DNA of 27,741 bases from a virus: positions 1-27,741 of the IMG/VR virus record IMGVR_UViG_3300030099_002756; one strand, 5' to 3'. Both the position numbers and the translations under genes were made by a program. Under the pieces are notes generated by a model, which was given only the letters and a program-made list of their open reading frames with translations, was not told where the DNA came from and made no database searches. Positions within the stretch are counted from its first letter, which is position 1, and every line of letters begins with the position of its first letter. This document shows, one piece after another, positions 1-9,657 of the stretch.

Positions 1-29
1 ATTTCGTACAAAGAGCGCACCTTACTGGG

Positions 30-3000
30 GTGTGGATGGGTGAGCAGTTAGAACAGGCAGACATAGCCGATACGACTCCCTCTCAGCTTTTCGCAGAGTT
101 GAAGTCGCCTTCCGGTAAGCCGTTTCTTTGTGTACAAACTGTTAGAAAAAATATAGACAGTGACAGTGCCACTGGCGGTCAGACTACTACACCAGCTATT
201 ATATATGATGGACCACTAAACACAAGACTTGACGGGGATATTTTTACTGCAAGAATAGCAGTACGTGGTTTTATGGCCTCTAACACTATAGCGATATGGG
301 ACGACATGAAGGTAAGGTTTAGGGTAGGATTTCCTATATCAGAAGCAGGTATCTTAAATGATGAGGGATATACGGGAACAGCCGCTATAGACTATACACT
401 AGACTTAGCAGACATAAGCTATGACACGCAGGGGTTGTTGTTTAGTGGTAGCAGCGCACAAAGCTACACTAACGACAACTCTTGGATTGATGTTGATTTC
501 AAGTTTAACTATACTGCTAATACTTTTAATGTATATGTAAATGGCTCATCACATGCGACAAACGTAGCCATGACAGATGCCGCAAAAGACGGTACATCTG
601 ATAGTGCCACAACAGCTTCTAATCTATACGGCTACCAGATAAACATAGACTCCGACGAAACAGATGGAACCTATGGTTACGTTTCTTATCTGATGCTAGA
701 TAGGGCTGGTTTGGTAAGATATCTAACCGATGACTTTACCTCTAGCGATGAAGCGTTGGTAGATAAACTTAGCGTAAAACAAAGTAACAATGGCATATCT
801 ACCTGTAGTGTAAAGCTACACGATGACCCAGCACTGACTGGCGGTGCTTTGGGTAACGCCGCAACAGACTATCTGCTAAATCTACGTGGTCTTTTTGTTT
901 CTTCAGCACCTATAGATTGGAACCTGTTAGTATTCGCTGATACCGATAACAGAATAGACAGACCAGTATGGAGAGGCACTATAGATACATTTAGCATCAC
1001 ACAGAAAGCTAGAGGCAGAGAGTTAGACATAACTGCTAATGACTCTTTAGAATCTCTCAACAACCAGATACCGCTCTGGGATGTCGGGCAGAAGTCACAG
1101 AACGAAACTGGTGATGACACAACTTACTGGTCTTACTCAGCACAGGGCTTCAGAGATGCTATGTATCTAGGGGCGGGTAAGCTAAAGTTATTAAACAATG
1201 ATGTAGGGTTTGACAGTGACAGTACATTTTTAGAAACATCAACACAGAGGACTCAGTTGGGTTCTGGTCATCCTATACAGATGTACAACAACGAGAATAC
1301 AAACACTGGACCAAACAACATAGAAGATTTCTATGAAGGCGTGGGTATAAGAAGCATACAAGAAAACGCTCACGCATCAAATAATAATATAGAAATAAGA
1401 TTGACTTCTGCATTACATGGTCTTACTGGCGGAGAAACAGTAAGCATACAAAACTCAAACAACCACGATGATACAAGCGTCACCGTGGTAACGGCAAGTT
1501 CTAGTAGTGCTACGATAACTGTATCTGGTTTGACATACACACCAGAATCCGTTGATAATCTTATACTGTATGCCGGTGCTAGAGGAATACATGAGGGGGC
1601 TGCTGATTTTGTAAATGATGATGGCACTGTACATGATGGTGGTGAAACAACAGAGGGGTTATGTACTACTGAGTGGGAAAACTTCAGAGATACATACCCG
1701 TCATCTGATTACTACACTAATGAGATTGACGGCCCACACTATCTCAAGTTTATTTTTAAGAGTAATCCAAATCTAAAAATCGGTGACTTGTTTGCTATGA
1801 ATCGTAGAACAAAGAATCATGATGTTCCTACATACAAAGTAAATATCTTTAATCAAATACATAGAGTCAGAAGAATAGTAAAATTCAGAAATTATTTTAC
1901 TGAAAGCGATTTGACAGAAAACAGTGTTCTTTATCTTGTGGAAACAGACACGCAAGGAGGAGAAACAACTAACACGCATTACGGCGACCTTACATCTGGT
2001 ACTGGTCTTCTAAGTGGTAATGATAGATATGAGTGGACTAAAGAGCAAGGTCTTTTATCTGGCACATTCATTACTGGCTCTAATCATCTAAGAGCAAAGC
2101 ATAGGGTTCTACACGCAAGATGGATGAGGGACTTGCCGCAATCTCTTTGGTTTAAGTATCACTTTGGTTTGGTGGAAAGAGATTCTAAGAATTTTTCTGC
2201 CTCTAATTACGTAACTTCCGGTCAAACAATAGACTCAACGGATAAGGTAATAGAATTGTCACAAACGGCGTATAACAACGCCCCTACTTCTGGTGTGGCA
2301 GAAATATGGACCGCACCTAATTTAACAACTGGAACAGCAGAAACGTTTGTGGGTAAGTTTTTGTATCAAGGAAAGGTAAATGTAAGTAGCAACTACTATC
2401 TTATTGGGTGCAAGTACATTGATTTTACATTTTCTACAACTACAAACAGTCACGTAATAAAGTACCAAGACATTAGTAGTGACTACAAGCACATATGGTT
2501 GCTTTGGTCTGATATGAGAAACAACGGCTTGGCAAATGCCGACGGTTCTACTAGAAAGAAAAACTTTGGTTTGCAGTACCCACTGTCTGAGAATTATGAC
2601 TTTGATTTATTCTACATAGACCAAGTGGATGCCGATGGCAACATAGACAAGTTTGCCTCGCTCAAGACTGGTGAGGATTTAGATGTGTGGAATCTGGATT
2701 CTACTGCCGACCCCTGCACTGGTGGTCCATTTTCCAAGCCAGTAGATTACGAAAACCCGGAGTCATGCACTATTGAATTGGCTAACACGGCTGACCTTAG
2801 AGTTTCAGATGTCGCACACGGTCTTTCAGTTGGTGACTACATATACATCTTCAATAGTACAGCGCATGATGGTCACTATCAAATAACTGCCAAAACTAAT
2901 GACACATTCGATATAGGTAGCTCATGGACCACTGGTGGTACAGCAGATACTGGTAACACTGGCGGTATTTTCTATGCGCCAGTAACAGGCTCGCATAAGG

Positions 3001-6000
3001 ACTTAGCCAAGTACCAAGACTGGGAGGACAAGGCTGGCTCTTTCCTAGTCATAGACTCATCGCCTTTCTTCAACCTAAACACCCATACTAACGGGGCTAG
3101 GACAGGCCGTAATGCTGGTGGTTTTACTGACCTAAGCGATTATGTTGCTACTCAGCATGGTTTCCCAGCTCTTATAGACAACTACTGGGCAGAGGCTACA
3201 CCTTCCTACCAAACAGTAGATGAGGGCTTCAGAGAACACCCTAATCAAGACAAGCTGATATCAGACGCACAGATATCACCAGAGGGTCTAATACAGTACG
3301 ATTGTGGTATTACAGTAGATGATGCTACTAAGTACGATGATGCTGGTATGGGTATTATCAAGGTAGTATATGATAGAAACTCAAGTGAAAACGATACGAC
3401 ACAATACTTCTTTTCTTGGAAGAGTAAGTTAGAAACTCTCTACACAAAAACTGGTAACAACTCTGGTAGAGCAGATGTAAGTGGTGGTTGGGAAGGAATA
3501 GATGCTATTGTCCTTTCTCATGCCAGTGGTACTCATGAGGCTTCCGGTGTAAAACCCGGTATGATTCTCAAAAGAACGGATGGCACATCTGGTGCTGTAA
3601 CAAGACACACCGTACTAAGACTAGGTGACGCAACCAATGTCGGTGATACTAGCGGTGCTAACACTGATACCACTATCATAGTCAGCAAGAGAAATGGTGA
3701 TATGGTATCTGGTACTACGGTTACTTGGGCGGCAAACGACACTTATGAGATACCTGTACAACTGGGACACATACAGATTATAAGTGACACTTATAGTGAC
3801 GATGCTACCTTTAGAACCTCCACACTAGAGGAAAGAGAGGAGCTTATACAGAGTGATATTGCTGCTTCCTACGACGGCGGCTGGGCTACTACTGGTAACA
3901 GAAATTTGACCTTTACTACAGACACTACTTTAGAAACAACACCGGATAGGTTTGAGGTACACGCTACAATCACATCTTCTTTTATGCTAAGATTAATGAT
4001 GCACATAGACGGTTACTATGAGGCTAAGAACAGTGGTACTTACTTCAACAGTGACAAGTTTAGATTCCTATGGAACGCAGCCATCACAGATTCTTGGTTG
4101 CCATCTGCTAGACTACCCTGCATCTTCGACATCAACAATGTCCCTGTAACTTCACTGATGACTACCTACAATGACACAAGTAGCAACGACAGTTATGGTT
4201 CTGTGTTAGACAGTAGGGGTAAGAGTCTGGGTAGCATTATAAAGGACTTAGGTAAGAAAAGCGGGTATGGTACAACAAACTCAATCAAGACTTCTTTCTC
4301 TGGCTTGGTAGGGCGTGACAACAGAATAGAGTTTAGACCCAAGTATAACTCTGGCGTATCGCTAACTAGAAACAATAGCATGATATCCAAGATAAGCGCA
4401 CAGGTCAGTGGTCAAGTCACAAACGTAAGGGTTTACTACAATGACAACCAATCGTTTGTTGATTTCCCTGCTACCAATCTAACTGACACTACAAGATGGA
4501 AGATACTAGAGCATCCCAAGATAAAGAGTAGTAGGGAGGCGTTGATTGTTGCACAACAACAATACTCTACCTACAGTAACACTTCTCTTAAAATGAGTGT
4601 CAGTCCTATCATGGAATCTGGTGCTGAGAACAAGATGATTGAAACTGGTAGATATGGGTACATCGCAGACCCATACATAGCCCTTCGTGGTACTAACGAC
4701 AATGTAGCCAACTGTACAAACTGGACGTACTTGGGTACTGGTGGTGCTTTGTTCCCCGGCATGGTAAACGGTTTGCATGGTAACATGAGTACAAACGATG
4801 CCTCTGCCCGCAACGACGACTCTGTATCTAGGTTTGGTATCAGCCAAGACACGGGTACTGGTGATGTATCATGGGAAACAAACTACTACTGGTACGGTAG
4901 TAACTCGATATCCAATGCAGTACAGATAGTGCATATACCTAACAGTGTACCGTTTGTAAGCGATAGTAGTAGTGAGCCTCTTAGAATATGGGTTGATTTG
5001 AAAAACCAAACAGGAACAAGCATAGACGAGGCAGAGTTTACTGTGCATATAGCAGATTACAGATTCAACGCAACGGCGGCGAAGGACCTACATAGCTCAC
5101 AGTACAGCAACAACACATCATCCAAAGACGTAAAGCACAGTGGGTACTATCAGATAGATGTGCCACAGTCATACTCAACTTCACAGGGCAAGATAGTTTT
5201 TTCTTTCAACGCAGAATACTGTCGTGCCTTGCTACGTCATAGATGTGGCGACCCCTCACAGACGGCACATGGCTCGGCAAACTATATCTTAGACAGTAGC
5301 GTAGACAATGGTAGTGGTTCTGTAAATGCAAACAGTATCTTCCCTATAGGCAAGAGGCCATACACAGAAATGGGTGGTGGTTTCCGCAACACAAGAAAGG
5401 AATGGTATGCGCCTAGAATACAGATATGTAGGGACCTATCCTTTGTGCCAGCTACCTTTGTGTCAGTGACAGATTTAGGTCTTGAGATGAATGCAGAATC
5501 TATGGTTATACAGGACGTAAAGTGGGGAGCTTCTTCAAGTGATGTGGACGAGCTTGTACTTACTTTAGAGAGAGATGAGTCACTTTCCTCGCAAAGACTC
5601 ATTGATTACATTTTTAATAAAGATAATGATGGTCTACAACAAGGTAGTGGTGGTAGTGGTAACAACCACAACCCAGAACAGGGAGGTAACACCCCCGTAA
5701 AACCACCTGTCAATGACCCAACCGTAGACCTAGACCCAGATGTAGACCAGAGCTTAGGAGATAGCTATGATGACCTACAGGACGGTAGTTTTGAGTTAGA
5801 TGATGGTATGACTGTAGGTAAGATGTCTAGAAAAACCTACGGTAATCTGAAAGGTAGAATGAGCTTGCCAAACGACAACCTATCCGGTGGTGCTACATTT
5901 TCTGTCTTAGGGCAGCAGAAGCCAGCCGTAGTGCCATCCACCATGCGAGGCATAGAGGGTATGGATGTAGACGTGTCTATCGTTGGTGGTACTGCGTCTA

Positions 6001-6473
6001 GAACGGCAGACGGGTTTATCTTTGCAGGTAAGGGTCTAACGGCCGCAGACGAAATCATAGAATCACAAGAGGTTTCGCTTGAAACGTCATTCGTCGTACC
6101 AAATGACATTTTAAGCAACAGGATGAGCATACAGGCTACTAGCACACACTCACCGCTATCGGCTTCTGGTAAGACATGTGCGGTGTTATACGTGACAGTT
6201 AGTAACGAAAACGCCGGTGTTACAGTTACTAATGAGGTAAAGGTATATACTGGCACTAGCAACAAGATAATTGACATACTACCAGAGCAGACCATATCCG
6301 GCCTAAGAAAGTCTAACAATAGAATACTGGTAAGAATAACTAGGAAGCCCGGTACAGGTAGCGATACAGCAGATGCCACAAGCGTCATACTCAAGAACCT
6401 AAGTGTCAAGATGCAGAGAGCGTCTGCCAACACAGGTTCATCAGCAGACAAGTTTTCTGCAAGCAGAACCTAG
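30..6473 (+). CDS. Giant tail/baseplate-type structural protein (about 2,147 aa), possibly 5' partial
   Basis: Very long, Ser/Thr/Asn/Asp/Gly-rich, beta-type protein without membrane segments, typical of virion tail or baseplate components. Residues about 60-230 look like a concanavalin/LamG-type jelly roll (a YVNGSSH strand near residue 170). Two copies of a tail-protein module appear at about residues 460-510 (HGLTGGETVSI) and 925-975 (HGLSVGDYIYIF). Around residues 1390-1510, a segment with LGSIIKDLGKKSGYG followed by VTNVRVYYND resembles the C-terminal part of phage tail-hub proteins. A Gly/Pro/Asp-rich linker at about 1860-1920 precedes a C-terminal beta domain. GTG at 30 and ATG at 36 (GGGG five bases before) are possible starts, but the frame is open back to base 3, so the gene may begin outside the window. 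It is the only plus-strand gene and its stop overlaps that of the convergent nuclease gene. The exact tail role is inference. Confidence 0.7.
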   Translation: MWMGEQLEQADIADTTPSQLFAELKSPSGKPFLCVQTVRKNIDSDSATGGQTTTPAIIYDGPLNTRLDGDIFTARIAVRGFMASNTIAIWDDMKVRFRVGFPISEAGILNDEGYTGTAAIDYTLDLADISYDTQGLLFSGSSAQSYTNDNSWIDVDFKFNYTANTFNVYVNGSSHATNVAMTDAAKDGTSDSATTASNLYGYQINIDSDETDGTYGYVSYLMLDRAGLVRYLTDDFTSSDEALVDKLSVKQSNNGISTCSVKLHDDPALTGGALGNAATDYLLNLRGLFVSSAPIDWNLLVFADTDNRIDRPVWRGTIDTFSITQKARGRELDITANDSLESLNNQIPLWDVGQKSQNETGDDTTYWSYSAQGFRDAMYLGAGKLKLLNNDVGFDSDSTFLETSTQRTQLGSGHPIQMYNNENTNTGPNNIEDFYEGVGIRSIQENAHASNNNIEIRLTSALHGLTGGETVSIQNSNNHDDTSVTVVTASSSSATITVSGLTYTPESVDNLILYAGARGIHEGAADFVNDDGTVHDGGETTEGLCTTEWENFRDTYPSSDYYTNEIDGPHYLKFIFKSNPNLKIGDLFAMNRRTKNHDVPTYKVNIFNQIHRVRRIVKFRNYFTESDLTENSVLYLVETDTQGGETTNTHYGDLTSGTGLLSGNDRYEWTKEQGLLSGTFITGSNHLRAKHRVLHARWMRDLPQSLWFKYHFGLVERDSKNFSASNYVTSGQTIDSTDKVIELSQTAYNNAPTSGVAEIWTAPNLTTGTAETFVGKFLYQGKVNVSSNYYLIGCKYIDFTFSTTTNSHVIKYQDISSDYKHIWLLWSDMRNNGLANADGSTRKKNFGLQYPLSENYDFDLFYIDQVDADGNIDKFASLKTGEDLDVWNLDSTADPCTGGPFSKPVDYENPESCTIELANTADLRVSDVAHGLSVGDYIYIFNSTAHDGHYQITAKTNDTFDIGSSWTTGGTADTGNTGGIFYAPVTGSHKDLAKYQDWEDKAGSFLVIDSSPFFNLNTHTNGARTGRNAGGFTDLSDYVATQHGFPALIDNYWAEATPSYQTVDEGFREHPNQDKLISDAQISPEGLIQYDCGITVDDATKYDDAGMGIIKVVYDRNSSENDTTQYFFSWKSKLETLYTKTGNNSGRADVSGGWEGIDAIVLSHASGTHEASGVKPGMILKRTDGTSGAVTRHTVLRLGDATNVGDTSGANTDTTIIVSKRNGDMVSGTTVTWAANDTYEIPVQLGHIQIISDTYSDDATFRTSTLEEREELIQSDIAASYDGGWATTGNRNLTFTTDTTLETTPDRFEVHATITSSFMLRLMMHIDGYYEAKNSGTYFNSDKFRFLWNAAITDSWLPSARLPCIFDINNVPVTSLMTTYNDTSSNDSYGSVLDSRGKSLGSIIKDLGKKSGYGTTNSIKTSFSGLVGRDNRIEFRPKYNSGVSLTRNNSMISKISAQVSGQVTNVRVYYNDNQSFVDFPATNLTDTTRWKILEHPKIKSSREALIVAQQQYSTYSNTSLKMSVSPIMESGAENKMIETGRYGYIADPYIALRGTNDNVANCTNWTYLGTGGALFPGMVNGLHGNMSTNDASARNDDSVSRFGISQDTGTGDVSWETNYYWYGSNSISNAVQIVHIPNSVPFVSDSSSEPLRIWVDLKNQTGTSIDEAEFTVHIADYRFNATAAKDLHSSQYSNNTSSKDVKHSGYYQIDVPQSYSTSQGKIVFSFNAEYCRALLRHRCGDPSQTAHGSANYILDSSVDNGSGSVNANSIFPIGKRPYTEMGGGFRNTRKEWYAPRIQICRDLSFVPATFVSVTDLGLEMNAESMVIQDVKWGASSSDVDELVLTLERDESLSSQRLIDYIFNKDNDGLQQGSGGSGNNHNPEQGGNTPVKPPVNDPTVDLDPDVDQSLGDSYDDLQDGSFELDDGMTVGKMSRKTYGNLKGRMSLPNDNLSGGATFSVLGQQKPAVVPSTMRGIEGMDVDVSIVGGTASRTADGFIFAGKGLTAADEIIESQEVSLETSFVVPNDILSNRMSIQATSTHSPLSASGKTCAVLYVTVSNENAGVTVTNEVKVYTGTSNKIIDILPEQTISGLRKSNNRILVRITRKPGTGSDTADATSVILKNLSVKMQRASANTGSSADKFSASRT

Positions 6474-7159
6474 TAGTTTTCTCGTAACTTTAGTATATCT
6501 TTGGCTCTTTTTCTACCAATGCCGGGAACACTCATGATTTCTTTTTGTGTAGTCCTAGTCCTTAGAATCTTGGGTATGCTACCAAACTTCTCAAGCAGGT
6601 CCTTAGCCATATCTGGCGTTATACCACGCACAGTAGAGAGGACAGCTACACGGGGGTCTAGCTCTGCATTTTTTACTGACTTGTGTAGGTGAGGTGAGTG
6701 CTTGGATAACTGCATACCCTGTTGTGTATGATTGACTACCAGCCAGTCTGTAAAGTCATCCATCGTGGTTAGCTCCATATATCTTATTTTTGGGAACCGT
6801 TGGTAGAAAGTAGTCTTGAATTGCTGTATGACTTTCCTCATACGTGCCATCTCCATAGCTACCTGTCTAGCATTTGGTCTACCACCGGGTATGTAGGGCT
6901 TCAGCTCTGTGCCATACACCACCAGCATAGGATTGTCAAACTCCTCTTGTAAGTCCCTTAGTTGCGCTACTATGGTGCGTGTGCGCCCAAAGCCCATAAT
7001 GGACCTGTATAGGTCGTTTATCTCCTTTGCTTCTACACCCCAGCTACCTAGAATGTAATCGGCGGCCTGTAACCTACATACTTTTACCTTTTCTTTACCC
7101 ATACGCATGAGTAATTTATTGACGACTTTGGGGTTTTCCCTGTCATCTACCAGAAGCAT
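6470..7159 (-). CDS. XPF/ERCC4-type structure-specific endonuclease with tandem helix-hairpin-helix
   Basis: About 229 aa, the size and order of short archaeal XPF proteins that lack a helicase domain. The N-terminal nuclease domain shows VDDRE (residues 4-8), AD at 33-34 and VEAKEIND (42-49), matching the family's GDxxxERKxxxD signature, but Arg of ERK is Ala. The C-terminus (about 170-225) has two helix-hairpin-helix units, including VPGIGRKRAKDIL. The family cuts branched or flapped DNA as a dimer, usually with PCNA, which is also encoded here. I chose ATG at 7159, 29 nt downstream of a TATA-like TTAAATA, because the nuclease core starts at once (MLLVDDRE). An in-frame start at 7222 would overlap the upstream microgene. 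A role in recombination or replication-fork processing is inferred. Confidence 0.85.
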   Translation of the reverse strand: MLLVDDRENPKVVNKLLMRMGKEKVKVCRLQAADYILGSWGVEAKEINDLYRSIMGFGRTRTIVAQLRDLQEEFDNPMLVVYGTELKPYIPGGRPNARQVAMEMARMRKVIQQFKTTFYQRFPKIRYMELTTMDDFTDWLVVNHTQQGMQLSKHSPHLHKSVKNAELDPRVAVLSTVRGITPDMAKDLLEKFGSIPKILRTRTTQKEIMSVPGIGRKRAKDILKLRENY

Positions 7160-7180
7160 GAAACTTCTACACACTGATAC

Positions 7181-7188
7181 ATATTTAA
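7181..7188 (-). promoter_or_regulatory. TATA element of the ERCC4 nuclease gene
   Basis: TTAAATAT on the minus strand, with its first T 29 nt upstream of the ATG at 7159, the same distance as the other TATA boxes here. It lies six bases after the stop codon of the preceding microgene. Weaker match than the TTTATAACCGT boxes. Confidence 0.5.
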
Positions 7189-7193
7189 GAAGA

Positions 7194-7349
7194 TTACCAC
7201 CCTTGCGTGTGATATATCTCATCTTCTATAATCATGATGTGTGTTTTGCATGACACACAGTATCTTTCCATAGCCGTGTGCAAAGACCATTCTCCTTGAC
7301 AACACAGGCACTTATCTAATTCTTTACTCGTTACTCCTTGTAGCATCAT
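7194..7349 (-). CDS. Cysteine-rich microprotein (51 aa), zinc-ribbon type
   Basis: Small gene between primase and ERCC4 nuclease. Two adjacent ATGs (7349 and 7346) follow the primase stop by one base, and GGAGG lies about seven bases before, inside the end of the primase gene, so the two are probably translationally coupled. Cysteines occur as CLCC (residues 14-17) and CVSC (31-34), a spacing that can form one zinc site. No specific function is recognised. It belongs to a group of similar tiny Cys-pair proteins across this window. Confidence 0.7.
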   Translation of the reverse strand: MMLQGVTSKELDKCLCCQGEWSLHTAMERYCVSCKTHIMIIEDEIYHTQGW

Positions 7350-7350
7350 T

Positions 7351-8349
7351 TTACTTCCTCCTTACTCCATCGTGCGCCCAACAGGGTCCGGCATCTACAC
7401 AACATTTAGTGGGTATATGCTCGTAGTCAATCATACTAGCTACGTGGAATCGTGTGGTGCTTTCATTGTAATCTCTCCAATTTAGTTTTGAGATAAACTT
7501 AACTATACTCTCTATAGAATCGTTCCTCTGTTGTGGTGTAAGTGTGGATGGGTGTGCGAACCAACGTAGATTGTCTGCTAAATGTAGAACCAACGCTATC
7601 CTAACGTCGTGCTTAGGATTCTCATGGCTCATGGCTTTTTCTAGGCATGGTGGTATCGGTATAAGACCGGCACTTCCTATCTCTCCGTTGAATTCTGCTG
7701 TAGAGTACACTTCTTCTTTCTTAGGGTTGTCTGCTATCCACTTCCGTATATTGAACCCACCCCTCGGTGCTTCTCCTCTAAACGGGTCTAGGTGAGATAG
7801 AGATTGTTGTGGCTTGTCTGGTATGTTATACCCCAACGGGTCACGCATAAACTCGATAGTGTCTATATTTACAGACCATCTGCCTCTTGCCGGGTTGTAT
7901 GTATCTGGCACTCTAGTTAGTTTTTGTGGGAACCCAACACCATCTAGTGTTTTAAGTCCATTAGCCATCCTTCTTTGGTATCTATCTAGGTGTCTTGATA
8001 TCATAGTGCCTTTCAATGGTGTGTCGAAGAATTGATGGACGTGGAAACCACGACCGGTAAAGACTGTTCTTACATCGCCGGACAGTTTAGAAACTAGAGA
8101 GGCTACGTCTTTTTTTACATCTTCTATAGTACCACCCTCTAGCATATCAAAGTCCCACCAAGCCCTATCCATAACAACAGACTCTATATCCATCTTCCAC
8201 GACCTTCTTTCCTCGGTTCTTTCAAAGGAGTATAGAGAAGTGTAGCAAGAGGCTTTGCCATTTACTTTTGTGATATAATTATCAAACTCATTTCTACTTT
8301 CACATAAAGTGCGTCGCAGACCTATTTCTCTTGGGAAACTCAGAGGCAT
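7351..8349 (-). CDS. Archaeo-eukaryotic primase fused to a PriL-like Fe-S C-terminal domain
   Basis: About 332 aa. The catalytic core shows the three AEP motifs: WWDFD (metal-binding Asp66 and Asp68), TGRGFHVH (about 98-105) and RVPDTYN (about 146-152). The C-terminal part has the signature of the primase large-subunit Fe-S domain: PPC (Cys235), a helical segment, then IPTKCC (316-317) and GPC (323). The protein thus seems to combine PriS-like catalysis and PriL-like Fe-S functions in one short chain, making primers for the PolB encoded just upstream. ATG at 8349 is preferred because it follows the stop of the 45-aa zinc gene by four bases; a start at 8394 would overlap that gene. Confidence 0.85.
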   Translation of the reverse strand: MPLSFPREIGLRRTLCESRNEFDNYITKVNGKASCYTSLYSFERTEERRSWKMDIESVVMDRAWWDFDMLEGGTIEDVKKDVASLVSKLSGDVRTVFTGRGFHVHQFFDTPLKGTMISRHLDRYQRRMANGLKTLDGVGFPQKLTRVPDTYNPARGRWSVNIDTIEFMRDPLGYNIPDKPQQSLSHLDPFRGEAPRGGFNIRKWIADNPKKEEVYSTAEFNGEIGSAGLIPIPPCLEKAMSHENPKHDVRIALVLHLADNLRWFAHPSTLTPQQRNDSIESIVKFISKLNWRDYNESTTRFHVASMIDYEHIPTKCCVDAGPCWAHDGVRRK

Positions 8350-8353
8350 GGTA

Positions 8354-8491
8354 TCACTCCGTCTGCTGACTTCCACATTCACAGGCCCATACAATTAGTT
8401 TTTCTGGTAAAGAACCTTCCTGTCCGTTTACACGCCATACTTCTTCGGACCCTTCCCATCGGTCCTCAGACCCACAAGCTATACACTTCAT
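8354..8491 (-). CDS. Zinc-ribbon microprotein (45 aa)
   Basis: Small gene filling the space between the Cas4-like nuclease and the primase. It begins two bases after the nuclease stop and ends four bases before the primase ATG. CIACG at residues 3-7 and CECG at 37-40 form a CxxC/CxC pair separated by about 30 residues, a classic zinc-ribbon spacing. It sits within a co-translated replication operon, so an accessory or DNA-binding role is possible, but no family is recognised. Confidence 0.75.
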   Translation of the reverse strand: MKCIACGSEDRWEGSEEVWRVNGQEGSLPEKLIVWACECGSQQTE

Positions 8492-8493
8492 AA

Positions 8494-9345
8494 TTATAAC
8501 CCCCACTCCGTAATTCCATTCAATTCAGCCTCACAATTAAGTGAGAAATCACACCACATAGGGCAGAAATAGTCGTTCCATTTCATAGGCCACTGATGGG
8601 AAGTCAAAGACTCAATAGTGTCATATAATGATTCCTCAAAGGCATTATAGGAACGCTGAGAAAATGGTTCTAACAAAGCAAACCCACGTTCTGCACCTAC
8701 CCACATCGTTTTACCCCTCTTGTTACCCTCATATAGTAGCTTATCATCTCCGTCTTCTGGTATCTCATAGTCTGGGCAAACATACAAGAAATGAGTTACC
8801 TCATCGTACCCCAACATACCCAATAATCTACTGTAATACACCAACTCTTTTCTTGTTCTCGATAGCTTAGACATACCCATGTTACCTGTTTTTAGCTCTA
8901 CTAGCACAAGACCACCGGTTTCTGGGTGTCTAAGCACACCATCAACAAGACCCACCCAAACTATAGGGTGTCCGTCAAACTCCTCATAGACTTCGTGCTT
9001 TACCTCCGCCTCTACTACATCAAAACCACCTATATCGTAGGCTATTTGGTGCAACATTAGATTGAGAGAGTCTACACCGTCATCCTCCTCTACGCCCTGC
9101 TCTATAGCAGTAGGTATTATCTGCTCTGGGCCTTGTAGTAGACCGGCTTCCATGACGTTGTGTATCTGAGTACCACGTATCATCTGCTCTGTAGCAGGTG
9201 GTCTAGGTATGTCAGCTATGTAACGCCAGTAAAACTGTCTGGGACACATCATGTAACCCATCAAAGATGACTTACTAATCCTATATACCTCCGCGCCTAT
9301 GGGATTGTAGGATGACAAAGAAATTTGTTGTGGTGTTGCTCTCAT
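8494..9345 (-). CDS. Cas4/RecB-like PD-(D/E)XK nuclease with Fe-S type cysteines
   Basis: 283 aa. Residues 26-40 hold the start of the Cas4-type core with Cys34 (MMCPRQFYW), then RGTQIHNVME, the acidic GLVDGVL strand (about 132-138) and the catalytic LVELKTG (about 148-154), followed by the helix RTRKELVYYSRLLG. Three cysteines near the C-terminus (CPMWCDFSLNC) complete a four-cysteine set that in Cas4/AddB-type nucleases binds a [4Fe-4S] cluster. Such enzymes resect DNA ends in recombination. No cas genes or CRISPR array are present, so this is taken as a replication/recombination nuclease. Its ATG overlaps the stop of the upstream zinc gene (TAATG). Confidence 0.85.
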   Translation of the reverse strand: MRATPQQISLSSYNPIGAEVYRISKSSLMGYMMCPRQFYWRYIADIPRPPATEQMIRGTQIHNVMEAGLLQGPEQIIPTAIEQGVEEDDGVDSLNLMLHQIAYDIGGFDVVEAEVKHEVYEEFDGHPIVWVGLVDGVLRHPETGGLVLVELKTGNMGMSKLSRTRKELVYYSRLLGMLGYDEVTHFLYVCPDYEIPEDGDDKLLYEGNKRGKTMWVGAERGFALLEPFSQRSYNAFEESLYDTIESLTSHQWPMKWNDYFCPMWCDFSLNCEAELNGITEWGL

Positions 9346-9638
9346 TATTCTTCCTCAGAAATACCATCATCCCAATTCTCAAAGGTGGTTTGTTGCTTTC
9401 CGAATATATCTTTACCACAATGAGGACACACATCGCTTTTTTCTATAGCTTTCATGTTGGGTCTAAGTAACTCCTCTTTACAACCCTTACAGATTATTCT
9501 TTCTACCTTACCTTCTTCCTCTAAATGAGTGTAAACTAAGGTCTGTAACCTCAACAAGTCACCACCCATCACTTGTAGTATTCTAGTCATTTCATTAGCT
9601 AGTGCTTGAACATCTTCTTTGGTAGCTTTTTGACTCAT
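9345..9638 (-). CDS. Small protein with C-terminal zinc ribbon (97 aa)
   Basis: First gene of the nuclease-primase unit. The N-terminal half (residues 1-45) is predicted helical (KEDVQALANEMTRILQ), the second half carries CKGC (about 50-53) and CPHC (about 71-74), a normal zinc-ribbon spacing, and the tail is acidic. ATG at 9638 is 30 nt downstream of a strong TTTATAACCGT box, so the message is probably leaderless. Function unknown. Confidence 0.75.
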   Translation of the reverse strand: MSQKATKEDVQALANEMTRILQVMGGDLLRLQTLVYTHLEEEGKVERIICKGCKEELLRPNMKAIEKSDVCPHCGKDIFGKQQTTFENWDDGISEEE

Positions 9639-9657
9639 GTATTACACACTCCTCATC

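Noticed and set aside
5837-6451. Minus-strand open frame (204 codons) within the tail gene
   Set aside because: Antisense to a well-supported structural gene, low-complexity Ser/Leu/Val composition, no promoter; a shadow frame.
8494-9345. CRISPR adaptation Cas4
   Set aside because: Cas4-type motifs are present but there is no cas1, cas2 or array; replication-type context favours a recombination nuclease.
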